DNA of 26,067 bases, from assembly GCA_014084085.1 (NCBI GenBank), contig NPFB01000166.1, positions 169,832 to 195,898 on the forward strand, in the 5' to 3' direction. Every line of letters starts with the position of its first letter. The stretch's first letter is position 1. The stretch is from Hondaea fermentalgiana. Its lineage: Eukaryota > Sar > Bigyra > Thraustochytrida > Thraustochytriidae. Below are positions 16,980 through 25,980 of this stretch, one piece after another. Below the pieces are notes generated by a model, which was not told the DNA's origin, searched no databases, and worked only from the letters and a program-made list of their open reading frames with translations. Both the position numbers and the translations under genes were made by a program.

Positions 16980-19900
16980 ATGGCGGATGACAACAAGCAG
17001 CCGCAAGAAGACGGCGACGAAGGCAGCAGAGGCGAAGTAGATGATGTTGCTACAGAATCGCTCGAAAAGGACACAGATGTGGACGAGAAGATCAGCAACG
17101 GTGACGGAGATTGTGAAGATGATGAAGAAGAAGAAGAGGTCGAAAAGATTGTTGAGCAGGACGTGACGCTCGGCTTGGTGCTGAGCGTGGCGGGACTGAA
17201 ACCACCCAAAGTGGACGAGGATGCTACATTGACTCAAGAAGACGACCCGGTCGGGGGAATTCGCTTCCGATTCATGATACCAGGTATGCAAGAGCCCGCC
17301 GAAACCACCGCGGTGTCATGCTGGGACTTTGTGCACGCAGACGCTGTAGATCCTCTCGCAAGCGATGACGATGCCAAACCAGACGAAATCACAGAAACGC
17401 CAGCAGATGGAGATGTTGCACAGGAAAACGAAAACGTTGAAAGCGCCGATAGTCATCTCGAAGGGACCACAAAGGATATCGTGGAGCCAACACTCACTTT
17501 CAAGCTGAATGTCGCCGTCCACGTTGACCTCGCATGGGCCCGAGCACTTGACAAAAACCCTTATCTCGTTCTAACAGCTGTCGGACCTGCTGATGATGCC
17601 GACAATGTTGCCGAGGGAGATGAAACGGGTTCTGCTCCGAGTGTATCGAGGATTGGCGCTGTGTCTCTCGACCTGAGTCCCCTGCTGGATGGCGAGACAT
17701 CCATTGCGGGCTCGTGGGGCAGCTACCCCGGATGTGAGCAGCAATATTTGTCACCGAGTGGTCTCTTGGATGGTAAATTGCAAGGTTTGAAAGCCCGCGT
17801 CGTTGCGAGCATGCCATGTCTGACGCCCGATCTCTGCGAGGTCGTTAATCCTCTCACCATTGCACTCAAGACGGTTCGTCCTTTGCCAGGACTCATTGTC
17901 GAAGAAGGTAATGCAGCGCTCGAACCCTACGTAACAGACCCCATCACCAAGGACAAGGACGCCTTTCTGCTACAAAAGCGATACTGCGAGCCTGTTCATG
18001 CACATTTTTACGTGTTGCCACGCCTCTTGGGAAATCATCGTCGCGTGCAGACTCCCGCATATTGCCAGGGCAAGAACAAGGTGGCTTTCTCAGCTACGAC
18101 CACGGTCCTGGTAGGTGAACTCGATCGAGATCTCGTGGCAGAAGCGCTCGAAACCGACCCTGTTAGGGTCTGTCTTCATGATCGGGATGTTCCGCTCATT
18201 TCGACAGACCGATCGCTCGAAACATTGCGACAAGGCATCCCTGCACGCTATGCAAAGCTCGACGGAGCAGCCGATGAGGAAGCAGAACTTGACGCAGACG
18301 CGAATGGACAAGCTCCCGAGATTGATGACGTCGATGCAGGCCTTGGTGGCGCTTCAAACGGCGCAGAAGAGGTTGAGAGCACCCCTGCACTGCGAAGACA
18401 TCGGCTTGAGGAAGCAATCTATCGCGAGGAGTGCGATATCCTCGCCCGCCACGCAGCCCAGCAAACCTTTGGTGAAGCCATGTTTTCTCTTGCCGAGCTG
18501 TGGACAAATTCAAGCGAGATTATTGACAGACATCGTCTCGATCTCTATCGTCGCAAGCCTGAGCGATTCGGGAATACTCGCAAAGCCGTTTCCATCAAGG
18601 TGCGGGCTGGCGTGACACCTGTGAAACGAACCTTTCAGCTCCACCCAGATGTGAAAAAGGCTGACTTGGATCTCGATGCGGCAGAGCGAATGGTTCGCCA
18701 GCCTGGGCGCTACATGGAAGCCGGCACCGAGATGCGACTTGCAGCAAGCATTACCTTCCCGGTCCATCACCACGAAAAGTCGATTTTTGCACGGAGGGCG
18801 CGGAAGCGACGCGAGCTTGAGCAGCGTAAGGCCCCTTTCGAGAGAGTCGTCTTTCTCTTCGAGTACAAGTGTGGAGCCTACATGCAGGAGCTGCGTGCAG
18901 TCTTGCAAGACGTCAATGCTCGGGCCCTCCCGGAAGCAGTGTCGCTGCGTTCGCACCAGCTATCCGACGAGGAGCGAGCTCGTGCCGACGACGGATCTTT
19001 GGATATTCTCACCGGGTTTCAAGTTGTAGACGATCATTTTCGCGTCGTCGTCATTGAAGGTCTCGCCGCCGGTGCGATTGAAGAGCTAACGCGTCGAATG
19101 CCTCGTCGTGCCGCCAATACTGAGCAGCTGCGCATCCTGCGCAATGCTCGCATTCGGTTTCATCAGCGCTTGTACACGTGCTTCGACGTCGATCTCAAGA
19201 TTATCCGCTTGCGAGACCCCCTTTGCTACATTATGCAGGCTGCGGAGATTTACGACTCTTTCAAGGTCGATCTCGAGTGTCACAACGCCCTCTGCCGGCT
19301 GTCCGAGATGCGCAGCACGCTTCGGGCCAAAACGCTTTTCCGCTCGAGCCTCTTTCCGACACCCGCAATGCTCACCAAGCTCGAGTCCAAGTACGGCGAG
19401 TCCGTCTCTGTCGAGGACATGGATGGCGTGCCCAGACTGCCTCGACGTGGGTCTCGTCGAGGTCAGAACCAGCTGGAAGACCAGCAAAAGCAGGTCGATG
19501 CCGAAGGCCAGTTCGCAATTCAGAATGGGGAGGAGGCTGCGAGCGACAATGAGCCCTTGCGCGCGCATTCGGCAGGTGCCTTGCGTCGCAAGGCGGCGAC
19601 GGACTCGAGAAACGACGCTTACTTGGCTTCAATTGCAGCGCGTGTTGAAAAGGACCATCTGGCTGTTCACCGAAAGACGCGGCAGCGCATCAAGCGGTCA
19701 ACCAAGGCGCGCATGGCGGCTCGGGCTGAAAAGGACCGCGCACTTTTGCAGGCTTTGGGTCAGGACGACAAGCAGATCTTCATGTACTCTGGCCAAAAGC
19801 TCAACTTTGTTGAAATGCAGCAAGACAGGCTTCGCCAGCGTCTTGCCACGCACGCAAATGTCACATATACATATTCAAAGGACTTTCAGTCGCTCGCGTT

Positions 19901-20513
19901 TCCTTTGGTCAATGAAGAGCGCGTTGCCAAGAACGAGGCCGAGGCCCAGCGAGCAAAATTTATCACGAAACGCGGCTTTGTGTATCCTGCGCCGCGCGAA
20001 TCGAGTGAGGCCCGAAAGGGCAAGCGAGAGATTAGCGAAGCGCGCGCGGAAGAGCTCAAGGAACCTTGGGAAGACCCGGCATTGATGCACCGGCCCGCGC
20101 GATCCGACCACGAGCTTGACTTCGACTGCATTCCAACCAATGACAATACGGTTTTCGGAGGCTACCACAAGGATGGGTCGCGGAATCCAGAGTTTTTTCG
20201 CTCGGTGCATTTGTCTGGCGACGGCGTCGAGGCCGAGGCGCAAGCTCGCAAGGCACAAGAGCATCAAGAGTGGCTCGATCGCGTGGTCGTGGACACGCTC
20301 GACTTCAAGGCGCATCAAGGCGTCAAGGGCGAGAAACCTACGCAGCTCGACAAGATCCGCGACATTCTCGACTCCAAGCCTCGCAAAAAGGGCATCTACA
20401 TGGTGCGAAATGTTACACTTCCTTCTGGCAAGCGAGCGCCTCTACGCGCGCCGCCGGTATCAATCATGGGTCCATCCGCGCCGGTGCCGAAATCCGTTTC
20501 GTTCTCGTCGTGA
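16980..20513 (+). CDS. large acidic protein, CFAP92 (KIAA1257/DUF4550)-like, probable ciliary protein
   Basis: This encodes 1177 residues from the ATG at 16980 (context GTCATGG); the frame extends 18 codons upstream only to a TTG. The N-terminal 60 residues are very acidic (an EDDEEEEEVE stretch). A beta-rich region follows (about 60-330) with acidic insertions. A charged region around 600-640 (ARRARKRRELEQRK) leads to the best-conserved-looking core at about 670-800: ILTGFQVVDDHFRVVVIEGL, a basic helix with HQRLYTCFDVD, and LFPTPAMLTKLESKYG. That order (GF-x-V-x-D-D, then EGLA, then LFPT-x-x-M-L) matches what I remember of the CFAP92/KIAA1257 family, but I could not align it, so the family call is tentative. 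A basic C-terminal region has SKDFQSLAFPLV near 965 and a short tail. No transmembrane segment or enzyme motif is visible. If correct, it acts in the axoneme, consistent with a flagellated zoospore stage. It is divergent from the F-x-P-x-I-N gene and convergent with the next gene, with a 98-base gap holding an AT dinucleotide run. Confidence 0.82.
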   Translation: MADDNKQPQEDGDEGSRGEVDDVATESLEKDTDVDEKISNGDGDCEDDEEEEEVEKIVEQDVTLGLVLSVAGLKPPKVDEDATLTQEDDPVGGIRFRFMIPGMQEPAETTAVSCWDFVHADAVDPLASDDDAKPDEITETPADGDVAQENENVESADSHLEGTTKDIVEPTLTFKLNVAVHVDLAWARALDKNPYLVLTAVGPADDADNVAEGDETGSAPSVSRIGAVSLDLSPLLDGETSIAGSWGSYPGCEQQYLSPSGLLDGKLQGLKARVVASMPCLTPDLCEVVNPLTIALKTVRPLPGLIVEEGNAALEPYVTDPITKDKDAFLLQKRYCEPVHAHFYVLPRLLGNHRRVQTPAYCQGKNKVAFSATTTVLVGELDRDLVAEALETDPVRVCLHDRDVPLISTDRSLETLRQGIPARYAKLDGAADEEAELDADANGQAPEIDDVDAGLGGASNGAEEVESTPALRRHRLEEAIYREECDILARHAAQQTFGEAMFSLAELWTNSSEIIDRHRLDLYRRKPERFGNTRKAVSIKVRAGVTPVKRTFQLHPDVKKADLDLDAAERMVRQPGRYMEAGTEMRLAASITFPVHHHEKSIFARRARKRRELEQRKAPFERVVFLFEYKCGAYMQELRAVLQDVNARALPEAVSLRSHQLSDEERARADDGSLDILTGFQVVDDHFRVVVIEGLAAGAIEELTRRMPRRAANTEQLRILRNARIRFHQRLYTCFDVDLKIIRLRDPLCYIMQAAEIYDSFKVDLECHNALCRLSEMRSTLRAKTLFRSSLFPTPAMLTKLESKYGESVSVEDMDGVPRLPRRGSRRGQNQLEDQQKQVDAEGQFAIQNGEEAASDNEPLRAHSAGALRRKAATDSRNDAYLASIAARVEKDHLAVHRKTRQRIKRSTKARMAARAEKDRALLQALGQDDKQIFMYSGQKLNFVEMQQDRLRQRLATHANVTYTYSKDFQSLAFPLVNEERVAKNEAEAQRAKFITKRGFVYPAPRESSEARKGKREISEARAEELKEPWEDPALMHRPARSDHELDFDCIPTNDNTVFGGYHKDGSRNPEFFRSVHLSGDGVEAEAQARKAQEHQEWLDRVVVDTLDFKAHQGVKGEKPTQLDKIRDILDSKPRKKGIYMVRNVTLPSGKRAPLRAPPVSIMGPSAPVPKSVSFSS

Positions 20514-20611
20514 GGATATATATATATGTAAGACAAGGAGAAGAGAGATATCGCCCTCACCTATACCCTGAATACATCCACGACACCACTTGTCTGCCGC
20601 GTCTTTCTTGA

Positions 20612-22237
20612 TCAAATCGCGGCAATCACTTCCTTTTTCACAGCCTCGAATTCTTCTTGCGAGATCTCGCCTCGATCGAGCTTCTCCCGCGCCTCCTTGA
20701 TTCTCTGCAAAGGTGACAGAACGGTACCGGAGGCATCGGAACTTGCTGCCGGCATTGCTGCCGTTGCGGCTTCGAAAGCACTACCGGTGCCTTGCGCGCT
20801 AGAGGTCTCTTGAGACTCTACTCCGAACGAGAGTAGGTCATTCGCGTCACTGCTTGCGACGGCGGACTGTGCTCCGGTACCGGGTGAAGGGGTGCTCTCC
20901 TTGGGAGTAGAGCTTTCCTCCGCGGCGCCAAAGTCAAGCAGATTATCATCATTGTCATCAGCACTTGTGCCTTTCGGCTCACTTGACTGAGCATTGTAGT
21001 CAACGTTGTAGTCTTCGCTCCCAAGCAGGTCCTCGGAGGAGAACGTGCTCGAATTTTGCTCCTGAGCCCCGACCTTTTCGTCCTGCCCGTAATCGCCAGA
21101 CAAAAAGTCCTCGTTGGTCTCTTCTTGCACGGTTGTCTCCTGGTAGCTCGGGGGCGCCGGCGCTGAGCTTGACGCTGTTGGATATGGCGGCGCCTCTTGT
21201 TGTTGTTGTTGTTGTCGCTGCTGCTGCTGTTGCTGCTGCTGCGCTTCCTGCGCAAGAACTTCTGCACGAAGATCCTCAGGCAAGGCGGCGAGAAAGTCCT
21301 CTCGCTCTTTACGTTCAGCTTCAGACATTGGTGGCGGCGGTGGTGGAGCGGCTTGCTGCTGGTGTGACTGCTCATGCATGGAGCTAGCTGCAGGGGCTGG
21401 TGTTGGGGCCGGCGCGGCAGCGAGCTGTGCAGCCTCACTGGCCATAAGCTCAGCACGAATATCCTCAGGTAGCGCTGCAAGAAACTCTTCGCGCTCCTTG
21501 CGCTCCGCTTCTGTCATGGGGGGTGGTGGCGGAGCTTGCTGCGAGGAAGGCGGCTCGCCCGTAGGAATGTCAAGCTCGTCACCCGGTTGGCAACCATTGG
21601 GCACGAGGACAGAGACCCTCGTCCCCGAGGGGAGAACCACGGGAAACGTGCCGCCTGCAGAGACGCCCTGCGGAATGCGCACGCGGACCATCTGCGAAGA
21701 CGATGCGTTGGCCATGGACTGCCCTTGTGATCCGTTCACGCCAGAGGTGACGTAGGTAAATGACATGCCCGGCTGGAGGCCCGGAGGGACCTGGACCCGC
21801 TCAACACCTGCGCCAGGAATCTGCACGGCGATAAATTGGCCCCCAATTACGCCCGCAGGCACCGTGCACTGGATCCGGAGCGCGTTCGATTGCCCGCTGA
21901 GCTCCTCCTGAAGTCGCTGCGCGAGTTTGCGATCTTCTTCTTCAATGATGCGTCTCGCGCGGATCTCAGAGTAAATCTGCTCTTCTTCGCGACGCAGGTC
22001 CTCCTGAAACTGCTCATTATTGCGCATCTGCGCAGAGAGGGCCTCGTCGGCGCCCGAACGCTGGCTATGCACCCGCGTCGGGGTCACCCTTCGGACGCCG
22101 GCGCCGTCGTTGTCGTCGTCACCGCCGCCCTCCACGCCCAGCAAGCTCTCGTTGAGGGGCATCGCGTCTAGCAGGCCGCTATCTCCATCGTTTCGCACGC
22201 CCCTGTTCAGGCCCACGGCGTTACGGAATCTGTCCAT
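20612..22237 (-). CDS. ubiquitin-binding adaptor-like protein (MIU, two UBM-like motifs, PPxY, SHOCT-like tail)
   Basis: This encodes 541 residues from the ATG at 22235-22237, in a near-ideal context (GCCATGG); the frame continues to a GTG at 22486 without another ATG. An Arg/Glu helix with EEEDRKLAQRLQEEL (about 99-113) fits the MIU/UIM-like ubiquitin-binding pattern. Two beta repeats follow (about 119-166 and 183-226), each with V-x-V-P-x-G and PG turns. Next come two copies of a module (about 241-268 and 304-332) with poly-Pro followed by EREEFLAALPEDIRAEL or its variant; the LP-x-D-I/L-x-x-E core is that of UBM/DUF4414 ubiquitin-binding motifs of HUWE1-type ligases. A poly-Gln tract (about 333-347) precedes PPSY (362-365), a WW-domain ligand. 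The acidic C-terminal half has LLDFG and LLSFG (about 433 and 468), resembling clathrin-box motifs. The last 34 residues (QRIKEAREKLDRGEISQEEF) look like a SHOCT domain. Together this suggests a ubiquitin-linked trafficking or ligase-adaptor scaffold; no catalytic domain is present. Confidence 0.85.
   Translation of the reverse strand: MDRFRNAVGLNRGVRNDGDSGLLDAMPLNESLLGVEGGGDDDNDGAGVRRVTPTRVHSQRSGADEALSAQMRNNEQFQEDLRREEEQIYSEIRARRIIEEEDRKLAQRLQEELSGQSNALRIQCTVPAGVIGGQFIAVQIPGAGVERVQVPPGLQPGMSFTYVTSGVNGSQGQSMANASSSQMVRVRIPQGVSAGGTFPVVLPSGTRVSVLVPNGCQPGDELDIPTGEPPSSQQAPPPPPMTEAERKEREEFLAALPEDIRAELMASEAAQLAAAPAPTPAPAASSMHEQSHQQQAAPPPPPPMSEAERKEREDFLAALPEDLRAEVLAQEAQQQQQQQQRQQQQQQEAPPYPTASSSAPAPPSYQETTVQEETNEDFLSGDYGQDEKVGAQEQNSSTFSSEDLLGSEDYNVDYNAQSSEPKGTSADDNDDNLLDFGAAEESSTPKESTPSPGTGAQSAVASSDANDLLSFGVESQETSSAQGTGSAFEAATAAMPAASSDASGTVLSPLQRIKEAREKLDRGEISQEEFEAVKKEVIAAI
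21197..21241. repeat. CAA/CAG repeat encoding poly-glutamine
   Basis: On the plus strand a TTG run passes into a CTG run with a single CGC interruption. Read on the minus strand it encodes about 14 Gln interrupted by one Arg, within the ubiquitin-binding adaptor gene. Confidence 0.9.
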
Positions 22238-22997
22238 GGCGCTCTCCTCGTCGCCGTGCTGGTTCAGGTCGCTGCTGTCGAAGCTCGGTCGCCTCCGTGG
22301 GCTTTGCCCGCGCCGATCCAGCCGTCGATAATGGGCGAGCGTGCGCGACGCGGCTCGCGACGAGCCTCTCTGCGCGTCCTCGCGCGTGCAGCGGTCGCCC
22401 GCGCCTCCGGCTCGAGCTCGATCGAGATTGCGGACTTGGACGAGTTGAGTTTTTGCACATCGCGACGAAGTCAATTCCGCGCACACGAAGATACTCTCCA
22501 GGGGGGCACGAGAAGAATGTCATTTCTCCGAGGGTGGGAATCTTGTATTGTCAATTTGCAGTCGGATAAATAAAAAATTGTATAATACCCCTGCCATCTC
22601 GGCAAGAGAAAGCTGGCTCTGCTCTGATGTTGATGCGGAGAACGTGCCGGGGCGCATGGCGGATGATGGCTTTAATAATGATGACGATGATGATGACGAT
22701 GATGATGTTGTTGTTGATGATGACGCTGTCGAGAGCGCCTAAACCTTCTCTTGGAAATGATAGAAGGGGATGGAAAACAGGTCTCGGGGAAAGAAGAACA
22801 AGAAGAGGGAGGACGATGTGCTGTTTGTGGTGATGGCAAGATGTTGCACGTCCAAATTCCAAGATTGCCTGAAACGAACGGCAAGGAATGCTCGTAGAGG
22901 GAAAAAGTCTGGATTCAAGAGAGCAGGGAACAAAACGTAGACGAGAAAAGACATGGCTATCGTAGTAGAGGCATTCGGGAATGTCGTGAGACTTACA
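22238..22997. other. spacer: adaptor gene promoter region and ADA2-like gene 3' flank
   Basis: This 760-base gap lies between two minus-strand genes. The part next to 22238 is GC-rich and stays open in the adaptor gene's frame to about 22517, so an earlier non-ATG start or an upstream exon cannot be excluded. The rest is less GC-rich and carries the GAT/GAC repeat at 22674-22724. Small open frames there come from the repeat. No RNA gene was seen. Confidence 0.6.
22674..22724. repeat. GAT/GAC/GTT trinucleotide microsatellite
   Basis: The tract is an imperfect run of ATGATGACG and TTG units. In one plus-strand frame it would encode a poly-Asp stretch, but no gene is supported there. Confidence 0.85.
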
Positions 22998-24503
22998 TCA
23001 CTTGAGGAGATGCTCCGCGACGACCTCGGACTTGAGAAAGTTTGACCAGTCCTTGTCAAACTGGGCCTGCGCCTTGAGAACAGCGTCGTGATCGAGCGTG
23101 GAGCAGCGGAAGCTCGCGCGCGCAAGGTGCTTGAGCTGCGCAAGCGTCAGGCCCCAGGCCTTGGCAACCAGCGCAAAATCGTAAGTCACGTCATCATACC
23201 CAAAGGTGGCTGCGTCGTCGGATGAGATGGTGATTTTGACGCCAGCGTTAAGCATCATGAGACCAGGGTGATTGCGAAGATCATCAACATAACCAAGGCA
23301 CTGGTTGGACATGGGGCAGCACTCGACAGTAATACCGCGCTCCTTGACGATGCGCACGAGAGACGGATGCTTGGGGAGCGCATAGGCGTGGCCAATGCGC
23401 TCGCAACCGAGGGCGATCGCGTCGTACAGCTGCTCGTTGTTGGGGTCAATGGTCTCGCCAGCGTGAAGAAGGAGGCGGCCGCCGCGATCCTTGTAGTACG
23501 CAAGGGCGTCGACATAGGTCGAAATGGGCTTGAGAGAATCCTCGTGGCCCACCAGATCGAAACCAGCAATCCAGCCGGGGTACTTTTCCTCCAGTCTCAA
23601 CACAGTGTCTACATTCTCGCGCACAACTTCAGGGGAAAAGACCTTGAGCGCAGACCACACCATCTTGGCGCCCACAAAGGTCGGGTTTTCCTTTTTGAAA
23701 AGCTCGACAGTAGCAATGAAGGTGTCCATGAACTCGTCAATGGTGGCTTCCCGGTTGATTCGCTCGCCGTTATTCTCTGGTTTGACAAAGCCCACCGGGA
23801 TGAGCTGCTTGATCTCTACGTAATTGACGCCGGTCTTGAGAAGCTGCGTGAGAATATCCCAAAAGTAGGAATCGCGGCCGTCCCAGAGCGGCAAGGCGTC
23901 CGAGAGCTCGCGAACGCGGTTCCAGCAGTGCTGAAAGACTGTCCAGCGCTTGTCGCGCGGGGTGTCGGGCGGGACCTGCAGATATGCGAGCACCTCGACC
24001 TCGTCGAGGTCGCTGATCGGGACCCAGCCTCCGCGGGTCTGCATGTGATTGGTCGCCTCGCGGTTGGTCATGTACCGGATTTCGCCCTCGATCGCGGTCT
24101 CCTCGTAGTGCGCCTCGGAGCCTGGCGCACGGGCTGCCACGTCGGCGGCTCCGTCTTCGTCCAGCTCGGGGCCCACGTAAATGTACACGAGGTCGTCCGC
24201 TTGGAGTCGTTTCACGAGTGATTCAAAGGGCCCAGTGGCGATGCCGTGCGTGTGCAAGAGGGCACCCTTGGGCATCTTTTCGAGGACCTTGAACACGGGG
24301 CTCTCTTGCGCGGTGCGTCGAGTGTGCATGAGGTGGTCGCTGGGGTCGAGGCCTTCATCGTTGCGCAGCAGCTCGTCAAAGGCCTTCTCCGCGCGCTTTT
24401 CGACCTCGCTGTCTAGCAGGTCATAGTCCACGCTGTGGAACGACTCGAGCAGCACCTGCTTGCGCAGCGCTTCCTTGCGTTGCTCGAAGAGCGCCGACGA
24501 CAT
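22998..24503 (-). CDS. ADA2: adenosine deaminase, ADGF/ADA2 type
   Basis: This encodes 501 residues from the ATG at 24501-24503; a longer frame begins on GTG at 24560. The enzyme deaminates adenosine (and deoxyadenosine) to inosine in purine salvage. The N-terminal helical region (about 1-70) resembles the ADGF N-terminal domain. The TIM-barrel metal and catalytic motifs are present in order: MPKGALLHTHG (77-87, with metal-binding His84 and His86), FDLVGHED (about 315-322), LLLHAGET (His347 and catalytic-type Glu350), ERIGHAYAL (His372), ECCPMSNQCL and ISSDDAATFG (Asp429/430, metal ligand). The MPKGALLH and CPMSNQ signatures place it with ADGF/ADA2 rather than classical ADA1. Animal ADA2 is secreted, but here the start (MSSALFEQRKEALRKQ) is polar and charged with no signal peptide, so it is probably cytosolic. 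It is transcribed towards the adaptor gene, with a long gene-poor flank upstream. Confidence 0.95.
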   Translation of the reverse strand: MSSALFEQRKEALRKQVLLESFHSVDYDLLDSEVEKRAEKAFDELLRNDEGLDPSDHLMHTRRTAQESPVFKVLEKMPKGALLHTHGIATGPFESLVKRLQADDLVYIYVGPELDEDGAADVAARAPGSEAHYEETAIEGEIRYMTNREATNHMQTRGGWVPISDLDEVEVLAYLQVPPDTPRDKRWTVFQHCWNRVRELSDALPLWDGRDSYFWDILTQLLKTGVNYVEIKQLIPVGFVKPENNGERINREATIDEFMDTFIATVELFKKENPTFVGAKMVWSALKVFSPEVVRENVDTVLRLEEKYPGWIAGFDLVGHEDSLKPISTYVDALAYYKDRGGRLLLHAGETIDPNNEQLYDAIALGCERIGHAYALPKHPSLVRIVKERGITVECCPMSNQCLGYVDDLRNHPGLMMLNAGVKITISSDDAATFGYDDVTYDFALVAKAWGLTLAQLKHLARASFRCSTLDHDAVLKAQAQFDKDWSNFLKSEVVAEHLLK

Positions 24504-25683
24504 GATTGACGCGCGATGCCTTGCTCTTCGTACCTTCACTTCAGCGACCGGCGACGGCACGGGCGTTCTCTTCCGCTCGCGATGCCTCTTCGTGCGCGAG
24601 GAGGTCTCGCCGAGCCTTGCCCGCTCGCCTGCACGTCTGCTTGCTTGCTCGCCAGCTAGCTATTCGCGCCCAGGTAAGTTGAGGTTTTGGTCGTCTCCGC
24701 ACGGTCTCTCTGTCTGTATCCGTCACCGCACAGGCTGTCGCCAAGAACAACAACAACAACGCCGCCCGGTCTGTAACACTGTCGTCAAGAGGAAACTGCT
24801 GCTGCTACGGAGCAGGCCGCAACAAGGTCTTGCGGCCTCGTAGCTTGCTTGCTGTTGCTGCCGACATGACATCTGCGATCCGCTGGCGGGGCGGAAGATG
24901 CTCGCGCTCTCGCCGATGGACGAGCGAGAAGAACGCCATACCCGTGCATCGACCGACAGCGACAGCCTATGAGGCATGGCTTGGATGGATGAACAAATGG
25001 ATGGCAGCAGCATCATCACCTCCATCAGCACCATCACCAGGAGGAGCCTCAGAAGGATGTCGCATAGCGAACGCATTCTTCGAGCATCGTGCCGCGATGG
25101 CGGCGACGATTCAGCAGCAGCGCGTGTCAGGAATGGGATTTGTGATTTGTGATGTAAAGACTATGGATGGAACGGAGATCGTGGGAATCGCAGGCTCACA
25201 CCGGGATCAGCATGCAGCTGCAGAGATTCTGATCCGGTCTGACAGTGAATCAGAAGCAAAACTTGTTTGCTTACTTGTTGTGTTGCATGGAAGGCAAAAG
25301 GCCAGCAGCCGAGTGGACGGCCGCAGCGATGAAGGCTCGGACAGCGTCCAGGATTGTGGACGGACGAAGGAACAGGGTGCTCGAAGAACGAACGAGGAAG
25401 CCGGGTTGTGGCGTGCAGGGTCCAGGAGGCCGCAGAGAAGCAAAGTTTTCTCGCTGCCGCTGTGCTGCCATGGCGCTATGGCGGGGGAGGGTCTGGACTA
25501 GAAGAGGTGTTGCGCCAGTCGTATGATTACAAGCTTGAGGTGTGCGAATAGACCTTTTGCTGGGTGGGAGAGTGAGATGAGATGACGGACAGTAAGGTGT
25601 TACCTAATTACTCTGGCAGAGAGAAGCGGCGAGATGTATAGGATGACGACGTTGTGCGCGCAAAGCCTGCCATGAAAGAGAAC

Positions 25684-25710
25684 GAGAGAGAGAGAGAAAG
25701 AGAGAAAGGG
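25684..25710. repeat. GA-rich microsatellite
   Basis: A run of GA dinucleotides with two AAA interruptions lies in the gene-poor flank. Confidence 0.85.
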
Positions 25711-25980
25711 TAACCACCCTTGCTCGACCGAGATTCTGACAATTCTCTTGGTGCGCATGCTCCAAGGCCACCTCATCTCGTTCACGATTGATGCTGCAAA
25801 ACCATTCCAGCTCGAACGAAGAGTGTTTCCCAACCTGTAGCTGCTCCTCTAGCGACCAGCAAACGAGTCGCCCACGGCAAGAAAAACCTCACCCGCAAAA
25901 TGTCAAATCAACATGACAACATAATCATCATAATGTGCGACGCGCACTCCGTTCTCGTTCTCGGCCACGTCGTCTCCATT

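Noticed and set aside
23268..24221. 317-codon plus-strand frame inside the ADA2-like gene
   Set aside because: It is antisense to well-conserved catalytic motifs and shows no recognisable domain, so it is a mirror frame of codon bias.
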